From: Phytopythium helicoides
Taxonomy: Eukaryota; Oomycota; Peronosporomycetes; Pythiales; Pythiaceae
Assembly: GCA_024867545.1 (NCBI GenBank)
Contig: JANFNE010000079.1
Coordinates: forward strand, 1-64,000
Direction: 5' to 3'
Length of the DNA stretch: 64,000 nt
Shown: in pieces, positions 1-11,200 of the stretch
How the letters are laid out: each line of letters begins with the position of its first letter
Numbering within the stretch: the stretch's first letter is position 1
The notes under the pieces: generated by a model
Told to the model about the DNA's origin: nothing
What the model saw: only the letters and a program-made list of their open reading frames with translations
The model's database searches: none
Position numbers and translations under genes: made by a program

Positions 1-364
1 CTCGTGAGGCCATTTCGTTGCCTTTCTTCACCTGAAATCGACCTAACTCACTTTTTATTGGCTAAAACAATTGAATTATTGAGTTTTAGCCAATGAAGTC
101 GGCAAATTTGGCTGGAATTGACAATAACTGCGCGTGGTGCGCTATTCGTTTGTTGTGAATGAGATGCAGCGCCAACTTGTTCACATGGCTAGGCATTGCT
201 GACGTGCAACGTAAATGTTGCAAGCACAGCACGATTCACTCCTGCGCCAACCACTAAGTTTAGCAGTGTGGTCATACCGCTTTGGCTTCGTTGCTAGGTC
301 TATTGTGCCTACTGCTCGCGGTATCCCTCGATAAAAGACGATGGCCGGGAACCGGACCCTTGGT
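1..364. other. Left-edge intergenic stretch
   Basis: No convincing coding sequence is seen here. It is more AT-rich than the genes that follow and holds an inverted pair of CCAAT-type motifs (separate entry). It lies downstream of the minus-strand glycosyltransferase, so it should contain that gene's 3' end plus the control region of whatever lies to the left of the window. Confidence 0.5.
57..94. repeat. 12-bp inverted repeat carrying opposed CCAAT boxes
   Basis: attggctaaaac at 57-68 is exactly inverted as gttttagccaat at 83-94, with a 14-nt AT-rich spacer. Each arm carries an ATTGG/CCAAT core. It could be a paired NF-Y-type promoter element or a short hairpin; the sequence alone does not decide. 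Confidence 0.6.
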
Positions 365-1612
365 CTATTCATGCCACGAAATGTCTACGAGCTCGACGCC
401 CGTGTCCGTGAACGCTGGGCGTGCGACCCTCGCCGAGCCGACAGCGAGCGAGCCGTTCGGCGCAAAGATGTCGCCCAGCGAGCGATACTCAGTCGACTGC
501 TCACCTCGACACCACGTGCACTGCCAGTGATGCGTCGCATGTGTGTGCTCAGTGAACTCGCCGCTAGGAAAGTCCTTGAGCCACCTGCACGCGCGCTCGG
601 AAGCCTCCTTGAGCCCACCCTGAGTCCGTCCGAGCCGCCCGTTGCGGCTGCAGGCCTTCTCCATCTCGCCCAGGTTCCAGTAGGCGACTTCGGGGTAAAA
701 GTACTCCGGGGTGAGCACGGCGAGCGCCGGGTCGTTGTGGTAGCTTGCGCTGCCAAAGTAGGTCTGCTTGACGATGCGGGGGCCTGTGAGCCCCACAGCG
801 TCAAAGGCGTTTGGCCGAGGCCGGTGCTGTTGCTCAAACTTGCGCTGGATAGCGTCCAGCACGCTGAGCCAGAAGGGGTGACCCGGGCGGGATGCCATGA
901 TGGCGTTGCAGAGTGCCGGCTCGGTCGACTTTTCCAGCAGCACTGCGTGCGCCAGGGGTTCGGACGCCAAGAAGAGCTCGTGGATCTCGTGCAGCGCATC
1001 GAATGGTCTCGTGCACTCAAAGTCGGCGTCCACGTAGAGCCCGCCGATGCGGTGCAGCAGCGCATAGCGCGCCATGTCGGCCAGGCTGATTTTACTTACG
1101 CCGCGCGCGGCTGCTAGATATTGCGGGTACAGATGCTCAAAGAGCGCGAGGTTGTCCGCATCCGTCCAAAAGACGTAGGTCCACGCGGGGTGGCGCCGTG
1201 TCCAGCTGCGCATCCACGGCGCGAAGCGGCTCGGGATGCGCTCGCGAGTCTTCCAGGACTGGTGGATCACGCGGGGGATGCTACTGCTCATGTCGCTCGC
1301 GCGGGTCTTAATGGCCCGTTCGTTCTCAGCAGTGGGAACAATTTCCTCAAACTCGCTGGCCTCGTTGGTTGTGTTCGCGATCAGCGCGTGGCGCTCAGCT
1401 GCTTCATCTCGATGCACTCTCAGGTCTTCCGATTGCTGCTGCTGCTGCTGCTGCTGTTGTTGTTGCTGCTGCTGCCTGGCGCGCGCCTCTGGGAGGGCAG
1501 CGAACCGAACTGCGATGGCGCCAAGGCTAGTGACTGACAGTGCCACGAGCGCGAGGAACCAGAGTGTTAGGCGCGAGCGCGAGCGTGCGGCCGGCGTCGA
1601 GGCGCTGGCCAT
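365..1612 (-). CDS. Type II membrane glycosyltransferase with DXD motif (OCH1/Gly_transf_sug type)
   Basis: Single-exon protein of 415 residues. An N-terminal hydrophobic helix at about residues 15-38 (signal anchor) is followed by a run of 14 glutamines (codons at 1433-1474) in the stem, then a lumenal catalytic domain beginning IPRVIHQSWKT. The donor-binding motif GGLYVDADFE supplies the DXD that binds metal and sugar nucleotide. Families with this signature include OCH1-type mannosyltransferases, inositol-phosphoceramide mannosyltransferases and alpha-1,4-glycosyltransferases, normally in the Golgi; the exact sugar cannot be told. The start ATG at 1612 lies 78 bp from the start of the divergent nuclease-like gene, so the two probably share a promoter. 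The family call is solid; donor and acceptor are unknown. Confidence 0.88.
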   Translation of the reverse strand: MASASTPAARSRSRLTLWFLALVALSVTSLGAIAVRFAALPEARARQQQQQQQQQQQQQQSEDLRVHRDEAAERHALIANTTNEASEFEEIVPTAENERAIKTRASDMSSSIPRVIHQSWKTRERIPSRFAPWMRSWTRRHPAWTYVFWTDADNLALFEHLYPQYLAAARGVSKISLADMARYALLHRIGGLYVDADFECTRPFDALHEIHELFLASEPLAHAVLLEKSTEPALCNAIMASRPGHPFWLSVLDAIQRKFEQQHRPRPNAFDAVGLTGPRIVKQTYFGSASYHNDPALAVLTPEYFYPEVAYWNLGEMEKACSRNGRLGRTQGGLKEASERACRWLKDFPSGEFTEHTHATHHWQCTWCRGEQSTEYRSLGDIFAPNGSLAVGSARVARPAFTDTGVELVDISWHE

Positions 1613-1690
1613 GCTGGCGCTGGTGGCTCCTTGAGCATCCGCAAGTGAGCCAATTTAGCACTCTCGGCTGACCCGACAAAAGAAAGGGCG

Positions 1691-3030
1691 ATGGCGGCCG
1701 AGGCGGGGCCAGGGGTGCGCTTCTCGGCGTCGCGCGTGGCGCTGGCCGCGGGGCTGCACGCGTTCGGCGACGTGACGGAGGAGGCGGCTGAGTTGCTGTA
1801 CCAGGACCGCCCGCTGCTGCTGGCGCGCGACGCACAGACGCTAGGGCTGCGCGTCGTCTCGCGCGACGAAGAGCTGGAGGAGCTCGTAGCTCGATCCGGG
1901 GCCCACGAGCTAAAGAACGCGCTCGAGTGGGCGCGGAGCCGCGATGGACCGACCAGCGTGCGGACAGCCACCTTGCTAGCGGCGAGAGCGGACGCGATGC
2001 TAGCCGACGCGGCAAGGAGACGGACGCTGAGTCCAGAGGAGGCGGCGGAGGCCGCAGCACTTCTGCGCGAGAAGATCCGGCAGAGTGTCGGCACGCGCAA
2101 TGAGCGGCTCGCGATTCAGGTAGAGAGGTATGATCGTGCCTGCCGTGGTCGATGGCTTACAGAGGCCGTGCGGAGTTGCAGGAATACGAGAAGCGAACGG
2201 GGTGGGTTGAGCGCGGTAATATCCAACTGCGATTTACCACAAGTAGCTAACAACTCCCGCGGAGGTGCCACAGATCCCAAGTGCGGCTTGCGAACGAGAA
2301 CATGTATTTCCTCTCGTACCCTCCTGTGCCCCAGATGAAGTTAGACACGGCATCAGTTTCACATGACCCATGCGAGGGCTCATCGCTTCCTCTATCGCTG
2401 CGGCAACTCACGGTGACAGACTACGTACACCTGGATACCCAAGCTCGACGCGCGACTGTGAGAGCTAGGCGCGCCAACAAACAACCTAGCAGACATGACG
2501 ATAGTGATGCGCATCATGACCAAGACGACACCAGCGGGTTCTTCACCATCTGCGGGATGGTTGATGGAGTCGCGGACGCGTTGAAAATTGCAGACGACGG
2601 CACTGATGAGTGGATGCTCACGCCTGTCGTTGTAGAAGTCAAAAACCGCCTCCACGCGCTGAAAGACCCACCCCCGCTCCACGATGTTGTGCAAATGGGC
2701 GTCTATATGAAGATGCTTGGGGTTGAAGACGGAGATTTGGTGCAGTACATCAACAGCGGACAAGAAAGTGGAGGTACTCCGCCACCGATCTCCATCTCGC
2801 GAGTGTCGATGAACACGGCGCCACTGAACGGAGACGTACCACATTTGAACGGCCAGGAAGTCAAACACCCCGGCTGCTCTCTGTGGACTCAATTGATTCT
2901 TCCACGGCTCTATGCTCTGGCCACTGCCATCAACAATATACGAGGCAACGAGATCCAAAGGTTGGCATTTCTGAACGGCACGCGTCCAGAGCGACTCGCG
3001 ATCCTGCGGCGCTACTGCGATCATTTGTAA
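1691..3030 (+). CDS. PD-(D/E)XK nuclease-superfamily protein (unassigned family)
   Basis: Three exons (1691-2119, 2182-2215, 2282-3030) give 403 residues with phases that close exactly; both introns (62 and 66 nt) have GT-AG ends and the second a CTAAC branch site. The N-terminal 140 residues are helical and charged. The C-terminal half contains GMVDGVADAL, then VVVEVKNRLHAL, then VVQMGVYMKMLG. This order (acidic residue, E-x-K, Gln helix) matches the core of PD-(D/E)XK nucleases such as the Cas4/RecB/MGME1 group. A nuclease role in DNA repair or mitochondrial DNA maintenance is inference. I could not match it to a named family, and no [4Fe-4S] cysteine pattern as in EXO5 is evident. Confidence 0.65.
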
Positions 3031-3071
3031 AGCAAACACAAGGGATTGCAATCGATCTATTCCTGAGCCGT

Positions 3072-3821
3072 TCACATGACGATACACCGCGACTGCGACT
3101 TCGCGTTCTTTCTGGCCTCCAGAGCCCGATCTTCTGCCTCAATGGCATCAGCCATTGCCGTCCGTGGCTCGGAGTCGCCATCTGCAGCGTTCCCATTCGG
3201 AATCGTAGCGCGGATTACTTGGTCACAGAAGGAAAGCTCGAATTCGGATACTCGGATGCCCGCTGCGGCAGCTGATATGCGATAAACGGCCTTCAGCACC
3301 TGGTCACCGCTCTGGGCTGACACTAAGAAACCTCCCCGCAGTGCGTGCGCTCTCACAAACTCATCGTGACGGGACTTGGTGACCACTCGCTGCGCGATCA
3401 GATCGATTTTGTTACCAACCAAGTAAATGTGCTCTAGGCTGGCCGGGTCCTGCACAGAAGGGACCCCAGGTCGTTCTCGTTCGCCCATAGCGCGTCGTGC
3501 GACTGCCAGCCAGTCCTCGACATCACTGAACGACTGGGAATCCGTGACATCATAGCATAGTAGAGCTGCGTGCGCTCCAAAGAGGTACTTGTGCACCATT
3601 TTGCTGCCGATGGTCTGCCCACCAATGTCCCACACTTGCAGAACGACACGCTGGTCACGGGGAAAAACGAGTACCTTCTCGAAGAAATCGAGACCAATTG
3701 TTTGCTTGTACATGCGGGTGAACCCGTCTGCTACAAAGCGCGCAATTAAACTCGACTTGCCCACGGATCCATTGCCCAACAGCACGAGCTTGATGCATGC
3801 ATCTCCGCGACTGGACGTCAT
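3072..3821 (-). CDS. RAB28: Rab28-like small GTPase
   Basis: About 249 residues. The G1 loop is GNGSVGKS; the switch I region reads YKQTIGLDFFEKV and switch II VWDIGGQTIGSKM, the two segments that set Rab28 apart from other Rabs (GGQ in place of AGQ). G4 is GNKIDL, and SAQSG stands where the G5 SAK motif is usual. The protein ends SRCIVM, a CaaX-type prenylation box as in Rab28 rather than the double-Cys tail of most Rabs. The frame stays open upstream, but the ATG at 3821 places the first beta strand where the family has it. Rab28 works in endosomal and ciliary traffic; a zoospore-flagellum role here is only inference. Its 3' end faces the nuclease-like gene 42 bp away. Confidence 0.92.
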   Translation of the reverse strand: MTSSRGDACIKLVLLGNGSVGKSSLIARFVADGFTRMYKQTIGLDFFEKVLVFPRDQRVVLQVWDIGGQTIGSKMVHKYLFGAHAALLCYDVTDSQSFSDVEDWLAVARRAMGERERPGVPSVQDPASLEHIYLVGNKIDLIAQRVVTKSRHDEFVRAHALRGGFLVSAQSGDQVLKAVYRISAAAAGIRVSEFELSFCDQVIRATIPNGNAADGDSEPRTAMADAIEAEDRALEARKNAKSQSRCIVM

Positions 3822-4316
3822 CTTGATAAAACCTGGAGTGGCAACACATTGCCAATCAAAACCACAACGAGCAAAACGAAGGAGCGGGGTCAATGTGGTG
3901 CGTTCACGGTTATTCCTGGTCGACTTGCATGCCAACTTTAGATCGCCAGACTGCACCAACTGGTTGCACCTCCGAGATGTTGTGCTCATGCGGTACCATC
4001 GTCATGCCGAAAATCAATCGCTCGCCTCGACTGCGCGTGGCCAATACGCAGTTACTGGCCCGTTATCAACTCCGCTGACCTAGGTCGTTGAACCTCTCCT
4101 GACATCCGTCACCTCGACAGCCACATCACCCAACCTTGTGCTGCTCAATGAAAGTGCTCATCCAACGAGCACATCCACCCAACAAGAGTGTACTAGAGGC
4201 CAACCGTAAGCATGCCTGTGCGCCTAATGAGACACCCATGTCATGAAGAAGAGCTGTACCGATCGCGAGTCACCTGATGCTTCCGGTTCGATCCGCAACT
4301 ACGAGCATTCGCTCCC
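3822..4316. other. Intergenic region between Rab28 and UPF3
   Basis: No open frame here has family features. It should hold the Rab28 promoter and the UPF3 3' end, since both genes are on the minus strand. No repeat or RNA gene is evident. Confidence 0.4.
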
Positions 4317-5895
4317 TCACACAGATGACGAGGCACTTTCTTTGGGTGTGCGCTTCTTCTGGATAGTCAACACGATAGCATGAGTGCACGAGAGCCCAGG
4401 TAAGAGCCACTTCTCCCCTCACCTTTTCGCCCTTGCCGACACCGTCTCCACCACCACGCCCACCTGCGCGAGAATCACGGCGAGGGCGTGGGGGTTTGCT
4501 AGCGTCTGTTGGCTTGCCCCCCGTACTAGTAGCATCACTTGGTGCGTCTGGACCCTTGGGACCCTTGCCGTCCTTTCTGCCTGCGTCCACGTGCGCTCTT
4601 TTGCCCTCGCAGCTTCTCACTTGGAGCTGCTCCATCAGCTCCATCAACAGCAACTGCAACTCCATTGGTGTCCTTTGGGGTCATGATACGCAACATCCCA
4701 GGCTGCATCGGTGGAGCCTCTTTCTTGACGTAGGCCTCTTTTTTGCTTGACCCCTTCACCGCACGAGGCCTTTTTTGGCTTCCCCGACTCCACACCTTGT
4801 ACATCGACTCCAGAGATTGGTCCTGCAGCTTCCACCTTCTTCTTCTGACGCTCCTTTTTCGGTTTCTCTTTTCCAGTCCCCTTCTGCGACCGAGCACCGC
4901 ACACCTCAGCCCGCGTCGTGCGTCACGCACTTTTCGACTCTTACCTCCTTCTTTCTCGCTGCCTTGGCGCCGACCGGTCTTGTCAGTTTTGCTAGCCTTG
5001 CCCTGGGTGTTTGAGACCGACGAGATGAGTGTTCCCTTCCGTATTTGCACGTATCATGAAAGGCAACATCCATCCACACCTTGCCGCGGTCGCGCGACTT
5101 GCGTTCGTTCAAATACTTGACTAGTGCAGCCACAGGCTTGTCGGCTTGCTCATTCTCCGCCGAGTCAGCCACGACATCTGCGCTTGGCAATTTCTGAGGT
5201 ACATCACACTCGTTAGTCCAGACACCGCCCAGATTGCGCACTAGCTCCTAGACGCGCACCTCCTTGGGCTTGTTAAGCTCTTCCAGGAAGGCCAGATACT
5301 CTGGGTCACGGTCGATGGTGCCGACCTTGGCGTCCTTGCGCTGCTTCTCCCTCGGGATCTTCTGGTACGGCGCGAGAGCCACATCCAGCACGAGCTGCCC
5401 TGGCTGCGGCTGCGACCGCTGCTCGCCGTCTTTCACCGGCGGCCAGGCCTGTCCGTGGAGCGCCACAACCAGCGCCTTGGCCAGCTCTGGCGCGCGCTTG
5501 ACGTCCAGGTACGCGCGCGCCGGCGTGGGCGCGCGGTTCTTGCCCCGCGCCTTGCCGGGCACGAAGCGCCAGAGCGCGTCTGACGCAACGCCGAAGGGCT
5601 CGAGCACCTCTCGCGCGCGCTGCTCGTCCACGTCGTGCGGGATGTTGCGCACCAGCAGCTTGCGCTGCTGCGCCGGTCCGCCGCCGCCCTTGGCGCCTCT
5701 GGCCGCTCGCGGCTTGGCTGCGGCCGCGCCGCGGCCCCCGCGGCGGCTGCTGGTCGGCTTCTCGCGCAGTTTGGCGGCTCTGGGGCCCACGGGCGCGTCG
5801 CCCTCCGCGCGGCGCTCTCGACCGCGGCCACGGCCCCTGCCGCCTCCTCGGCGCCCGGCGGCCGGCGGCGCGGACGCAGGCGGGGCGGGGGTCAT
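4317..5895 (-). CDS. UPF3: UPF3-like nonsense-mediated decay factor
   Basis: Spliced gene. Exon 1 (5895-5260) has an Arg/Gly-rich head, then the RNP-like UPF3 domain from KLLVRNIP, ending in the family-typical stretch KVGTIDRDPEYLAFLEEL. Intron 5194-5259 leads to an exon with KPVAALVKYLNERKSRDR, the counterpart of the conserved segment after the UPF3 domain, and intron 5003-5079 to a Lys/Arg-rich tail. Exons between about 4900 and 4500 change frame and could not be joined exactly, probably because of an indel near 4950. The last exon after intron 4331-4393 or so ends KESASSSV at 4317. UPF3 links UPF2 to exon-junction complexes in mRNA surveillance. The start is only 102 bp from the FAR1-like gene on the other strand. 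Confidence 0.85.
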
Positions 5896-5997
5896 GGCGG
5901 CTGGAGAAAAATGGATCGACGGCGCGCACCTTGTAGGAGTGACACCCCACCCACCGCCTGTCTCCGATTATAGCGCCCAGTCCCGGACTTTGACGCC

Positions 5998-7086
5998 ATG
6001 CCGACGCTGCAGCCGCTGCCGCTGTCGCCGCGCGCGTCGCCGCCGCGCTTCTCGCTGGCCGCGCGGCCCGTCGGGCCCCGCGCGCCCGCCTTCCCCGCAG
6101 CCGCCGCCTCTGTCGCCGCCGCCGCCACCTCCGAGCCGACCGGCGCCGTCGCACACGCGCGTGCCGCCGTTCCAGGGAGAGTTCCCCACGTGGGAGGCGT
6201 TCGCGCGCGCCTTCGACGAGTACCAGCGCGCCACGTTCCAGCTCTACCGCGTACGCACGACCAACTCGGTGGCGCAGCGTAACCGCGCGATCGAGCGGCT
6301 GGCGCGCGAGCACGGCCGAGAGCCCGAGCTACTGGACGCCGCCATGCGCTATTACACCAAGATGTTCGTGTGCACGCACGCAGGCGCGCCCAAGTCGCGC
6401 AGCACGGGGCCGCCGCAAGGGCCACCAGCTACGCGCCACCGACTGCGGGGCCTAAGTTATACGCCATCCTCGCGCGTGCGGATGGCGGCAACACTTACAA
6501 GGTGCGGGTGCGGGCGCATGATTCGGTGCACAACCACGACGTCGGACCTGATCGCTACTACTCGTACGCCGAGGGTCGACGCGTCACGGCACCCGGCCTA
6601 CGCCTGGAAGCGCGCCGCATGTGGGAACGAGGCTCGTCGCAGGGCGATATAGCCACCTATCTGCGCGAAGCGTCGGGGAAACCTGTGACTAGGAGAGATG
6701 TGGGCAACCTCATCTTGAAGTGGAAGAGGGATGCAGAAAGGGGAGAGGCCGATGACTGGATGATGGTCACGGCCCCACCCGAGTACAGTCAGCAGCAACG
6801 TCAGGAAGGAGAAGATGAACACAAAGACGACGGCAGTGACAAGGAAGACAGTGATGGGTCCCAATATGGGGACGAGCTGGATCACCACAGCAACAATTTT
6901 GGTGAAGAGGGCGAGACCAGCACGCTCAAAGTTTTTAGCAAGAAGCCGAGCGAGGACCAGAGAGAGCATGCTTCGGTTGGATGGACTGTCGCATCAGTGC
7001 TCCAGCACGCCTTGGGTGAAGATGCAGGGCCCGATGGAGTGGAAGGAGGGTGGTTAGTGGGGACACCACCCGAGTACCGGAGCTGA
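5998..7086 (+). CDS. FAR1/ZSWIM-like DNA-binding domain protein, frameshifted copy
   Basis: A proline-rich head (LSPPPPPPSRP) leads into FPTWEAFARAFDEYQ, MFVCTHAG and HNHDVGPDRYYSY. This is the Cys/His module found at the front of MULE-type transposases and the domesticated FAR1/ZSWIM proteins. The tail is acidic and no transposase DDE domain follows. The frame is broken twice: the segment 6411-6452 reads RRKGHQLRATDCGA in a third frame, and removing one base at 6410 and one at 6453 restores the expected module. The head also changes frame near 6070-6100, which could be a short intron or an indel, so the start at 5998 is tentative. It may be a working domesticated regulator with sequencing errors, or a decaying copy. 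Confidence 0.6.
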
Positions 7087-7137
7087 CCTGAAAAAAAAAA
7101 TAAATCAAATCCGAGCAGCGTGACCTCTATTTCTCTC

Positions 7138-8155
7138 TCACACTTGATCCAGTGATATTGCAAGCGCGCCAGTAATGCCCACGGCATCCGCTGCGACGAG
7201 AGGAAGCACTACTCGCGCTGCCTTCCAGTCAATTTGGTCGAGAATTGCTAGTGCTGCAGCCTCATCGCCAGAGGCATGGAGGCAACGAGCGTAATTGAAG
7301 GCATCAAGCAGCCGAGCGACCCCGCCGTCCAATTCGCCGGTGGTTTGGTTGTTGGGGTGCACACACTCCCGATTGGTGGGATACATCTCATTGAACAGTC
7401 CTGAGCGCTCGCACAAACTCCCGCCGAGTGACTAGAACATGAGCGAGTAGCTCCTGGTGCCCGACACCACAGGTGGATGAGCACGAACACACAAATTTGG
7501 GACAACATGTTTGGTACCTTGCTGTTGCGCTGGATATATCCCCACTCGGCGTCTTCGGTACCTCCACCGTTGGCCTCGACATATTCTAGACACCGAAGAA
7601 CCTCATCCTGGAATCTTCCGCTCACTTCCCCATTCATTCGTCTCTGTGCTTGGGCGTGCGAGCAACAGACAAACCGCGAGGTGGTAATGTGCCGACAACC
7701 CAAGACTTGGATGAGCTCGCAGCGACGAAAAGAGATGACTGCAACCCATGTGTAAACAGCAATCAAACAAAACAGGAAAGACATTACCGTACCTTGCGTG
7801 CAGGAAGTCTTGTTCGATCTCCAACGCGAGTGCCATGGAATAGTCGCAGTAAGGGTCTGCTCCAGCATGGGACGCCAAAAACTCAATTGGATTGCCTTCA
7901 AATGGGACAAGCTCTTCTCCCCCGTCGAACGTGTGCCCATGGTCATCGCCATCCAATTCTGGTTCCGGATGCTTGCTGCTGCCACTTCGGTTATGCTCTT
8001 CCTCGATAATTGGGACTCTCTCCTCGACTGTGTGCTTGCGACTCTCACACACCAACCTCGTGGCTTACTGCCGGTGCTGGCTCGACAAGAGTCTTTGCTG
8101 CTTTTACTTGCTGGCGCTTTTTGCCGGGTGAAATCAGCGACGCACCGATACCCAT
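7138..8155 (-). CDS. Protein of unknown function with N-myristoylation-like start
   Basis: The ATG at 8155 opens MGIGASLISPGKK, a fit to the MGxxxS N-myristoylation pattern. Exon 1 ends at 8108; intron 8044-8107 (64 nt) joins to SRKHTVEERVPIIEEE. A second intron of 54 nt follows the segment IEQDFLHAR. The rest is mostly helical, with LLDAFNYARCLHASGDEAAA near the end resembling a TPR-type helix pair. The reading frame appears to slip near 7655 and again near 7400, so the middle is uncertain, and the intron after QRNSK (from about 7537) has two possible acceptors. I do not recognise the family. Its 3' end is 51 bp from the end of the FAR1-like gene (convergent). Confidence 0.5.
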
Positions 8156-8242
8156 GACAACAAACTCAATAAAGCGCAAACTGGCGCCAACTCGCCAACA
8201 ATCGGACTATAGTTGGCATGGCGGCGACCATTCATTTACACG

Positions 8243-11200
8243 TTACTCGTAGTCGTCGTCGGCATACTCGTCATACTCATCATGGTGCTCGTCCTCGGCT
8301 TCCGCCAGCAGCGCCTCAGCCTCTACAGGTGACTCGGCTTCAATCACATCCTTTCCGTCGACAACAACAAGGATTCGATCTGAGCCGCTAACCGATGCCA
8401 CTCGCCGATGGGCAACGGTTAACACCGTGGACGACGCGAACTCTCGGTGCACTACGCCCTGACATGTGCAAGGTGGCTATCGTCTACCTCTGCGTCTCCG
8501 TCCATGTCATCAACATCCAGCACTACGACTTTGGGGGCTTCAGGCATCCTCATTGCAGATCGGAGCAGTATCGCTCGCGCAATGCACAGCAGCCTCCGGT
8601 CGCGGAGGCTGAAGTTGCTGGGGTCGACTTGCGCGTGAAGCGATCTCTCTAGAAGCGACACTTTTTCATAGAGACCAACACGCTTCAGTGCCGCCCAGAA
8701 ACGATCAGCGTTGCTGTCATCCGTTGTCAGGGTCACCACCAAAGAGAAATAAGGTGCTGCACTGATCGAATGGATCGAGAAAACCGCGAACGGTTGGAAT
8801 CGAGACGTCGCGGCATCGGGCTGGCGCAAGGGAGAATTACAGCAAGTCGGCTACGCAGCGAACCCAAGCCCAGGGCAGCCAAGTTCACCCCATCCACAAT
8901 GATTTGCCCACTCGTGAGGTCTCGTAGGCGACACAGCGCCGCAGTCACATTCGAGACGCCCATACTGTCTGTGAGGTGGTCATGGCGCTTATTAGCCAGC
9001 AACAGACCGAGTTTCTCGCCCGGAGCAGCTTGGAAGGACAACCCGTCAAGCGATAGCTCACCATCTCGCTCTTGACTGTATGCGCTACTTCTAGAGCGGC
9101 TCCCTGGTACAATGAGCGGATCGCTCACGCGCAGCCGAACGCTTTGGAACATTAAGTGACCTTCTGATGGCCATGCCAGTGGGGGCTCTGCCGACGGGAC
9201 AACGTGCGGAGGCTCAGCGAGTGCTCGTGCCCGTGTCGCGAGCTCCATCACCCGCACTAGAGCGAGTGCGTCACCGCTGCTCTCTCCCCCTTTGCCAGTA
9301 CCCATGGTGGAAACGGAGGTCTCGAGTCTTGCCCAGCTGCGGAACACCGCTACCATCGCGTCGTCCATCGTAAGAGTGTGGAGAAGCGCAATAGCGGCAA
9401 GCGCGACCGCGAAAAATACTAACTCGGTCGTCGGTGATGGCAAGCACCAGTGCACTGGACGCTACAACCACGCTACTGCTCAGCAACACACCCACCAAAC
9501 GAAGTCGAAGGGCAATCCACTCATCCGCATACACTCGGAGGTGCGCGTTTCTTGCATAAACGTCAAGGCGCGCCACGTGATCACCCACAAACGCATCAAC
9601 GTGGTCAGGGCCGAGAGCGCGCAGCGTGGACGCGCCAGGAACCGTGTTTTGCGCAAACCGAGTTGCATTTGAAGCAGCTCGACGCGCAAGAACCCGTACT
9701 GCTCGAGCAGTTGGCAAGTACGAGCGCGCCAGCCATTGGATGTAGAAGCCAGCGCTAGCGACGAGTGCGAGTGGAGCAAGCGCCGCGGCCAGAACAGATG
9801 GCGTACTGGCTGTAGTTGAAGCGAGCACGAGGATAACGATGACGAGCACGGCCAACAAGAGGATTGCCGATGCAAGAGGAACAATAGCTGACAAGCAAGT
9901 TGGAGAGCAGCGCACCACACGTAAGCGGTAGTCGAAGGTCGATCGTTGCCACATCGTCGTCCAGATCACCTCCGTTTCCACCCCCCATGAGCAGCTTCTG
10001 GACGATGGCCACGACGCCGCTACCTTGGTCCCCGCGGAAGAGCAAAAAGTCGATGCGAGATAACAAGAGCGCTGTCACCGCACGGTCGAATGCCAGTCGA
10101 GCTGCACGAAACCCAGAAGCGGCCACAACAATCGCACGAGCGATAACCAGCAAACAACCGACACCAGCGATGAGCGCGAAAGACTCCTGCGGTTTCCAGC
10201 ACCGCCTTCCCTTTGGTGGTTACAACATCAGCACGAAACACGAGCCACGTGTCACTTGCCATGTTGAGAATCAAAATCATAGCTTGGACACCGACAAGAA
10301 GGAGACCCAGTCGCTCGCCGTTGCCTCCTGCAGAGCTCAGGTACCGAGGCAAAAGCGCGCGCCATACAGACACCGGCGAAATTGCGATCGGCGCATCTTC
10401 ATCTTCTTCATCCCAATCCTCAGCAGTTAGTATATTGAAGTCGTTTGCGTCGCTGACAGCAGGAAAGGTTAATCCGCTGCTGTTATCAATGACGCCGTCT
10501 TCGCCAAGTCTTGGAGCCAAAGCCATCCAGGAGTTCTCGCTACCTGAGACAACTGAGATGCTGTTCGGGGAACCCGGTGATGGAGCCTTCGCTTTTAAAG
10601 TTACATCGACATCGATGGCAAAGTTTCCAGCCTCGTCTCCCTCGACCCTATCATCTTCGCGGGTCTCCACAACAACTCCATCCTTGATAGTGATCGAACG
10701 GACATCAGCACCGGTAGCTGCTGCAAGTACTTCTTCTCCTTCAAATGTGCTAGAACCGTGTGAATGGGGCGACGTAAACGCGAGTCTTTCGACTCAGAAG
10801 CCCCAATACACAACGCGTAAATGCTCTTGAATTGCCCGGCCATCTCGTCATCATATCGCTCCTCTCCAGCATCCAAGAGGAACAGATCTACCTCGTCACG
10901 GTGGTAGCAAGCGCGAGCTAGTGTCAGTCGCCATGCCGCTCCGTTGCTGAGGCCGACGTACTCACTATCTCCTTGTGATGAACGAGCGATAACTGTGAGA
11001 TCCCCAGCAGACAATCGTCTTAGATCTGGAGAAGTGCTGTCGCTTTGAGGACGGCCAAGTAGCGACGTCGGTCAAACACATCACCCATGAGAATGTTGTC
11101 GCGTAGCGATCTACCAGCAAGGAGCCAGGGGCGCCTTCCACAGTACGCAACGCGGCCACTCATCACAGAAACGAGTGGGGTCGGACCAGTTACTGCCGAG

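Noticed and set aside
2120..2281. Very short introns (31-41 nt) in the nuclease-like gene and similar cases near 8044 and 19824
   Set aside because: Longer alternatives with GT-AG ends (62, 66, 64 and 58 nt) join the same frames and match the 54-88 nt range of the secure introns, so the tiny introns were dropped.
5306..6313. Long Arg/Ala-rich open frame opposite the UPF3 and FAR1-like starts
   Set aside because: It is a composition shadow in GC-rich DNA, with no domain features, and it runs through two better-supported genes.
6410..6453. Programmed ribosomal frameshifting in the FAR1-like gene
   Set aside because: There is no slippery heptamer, two separate shifts would be needed, and similar one-base breaks occur in many housekeeping genes, so sequence error is simpler.
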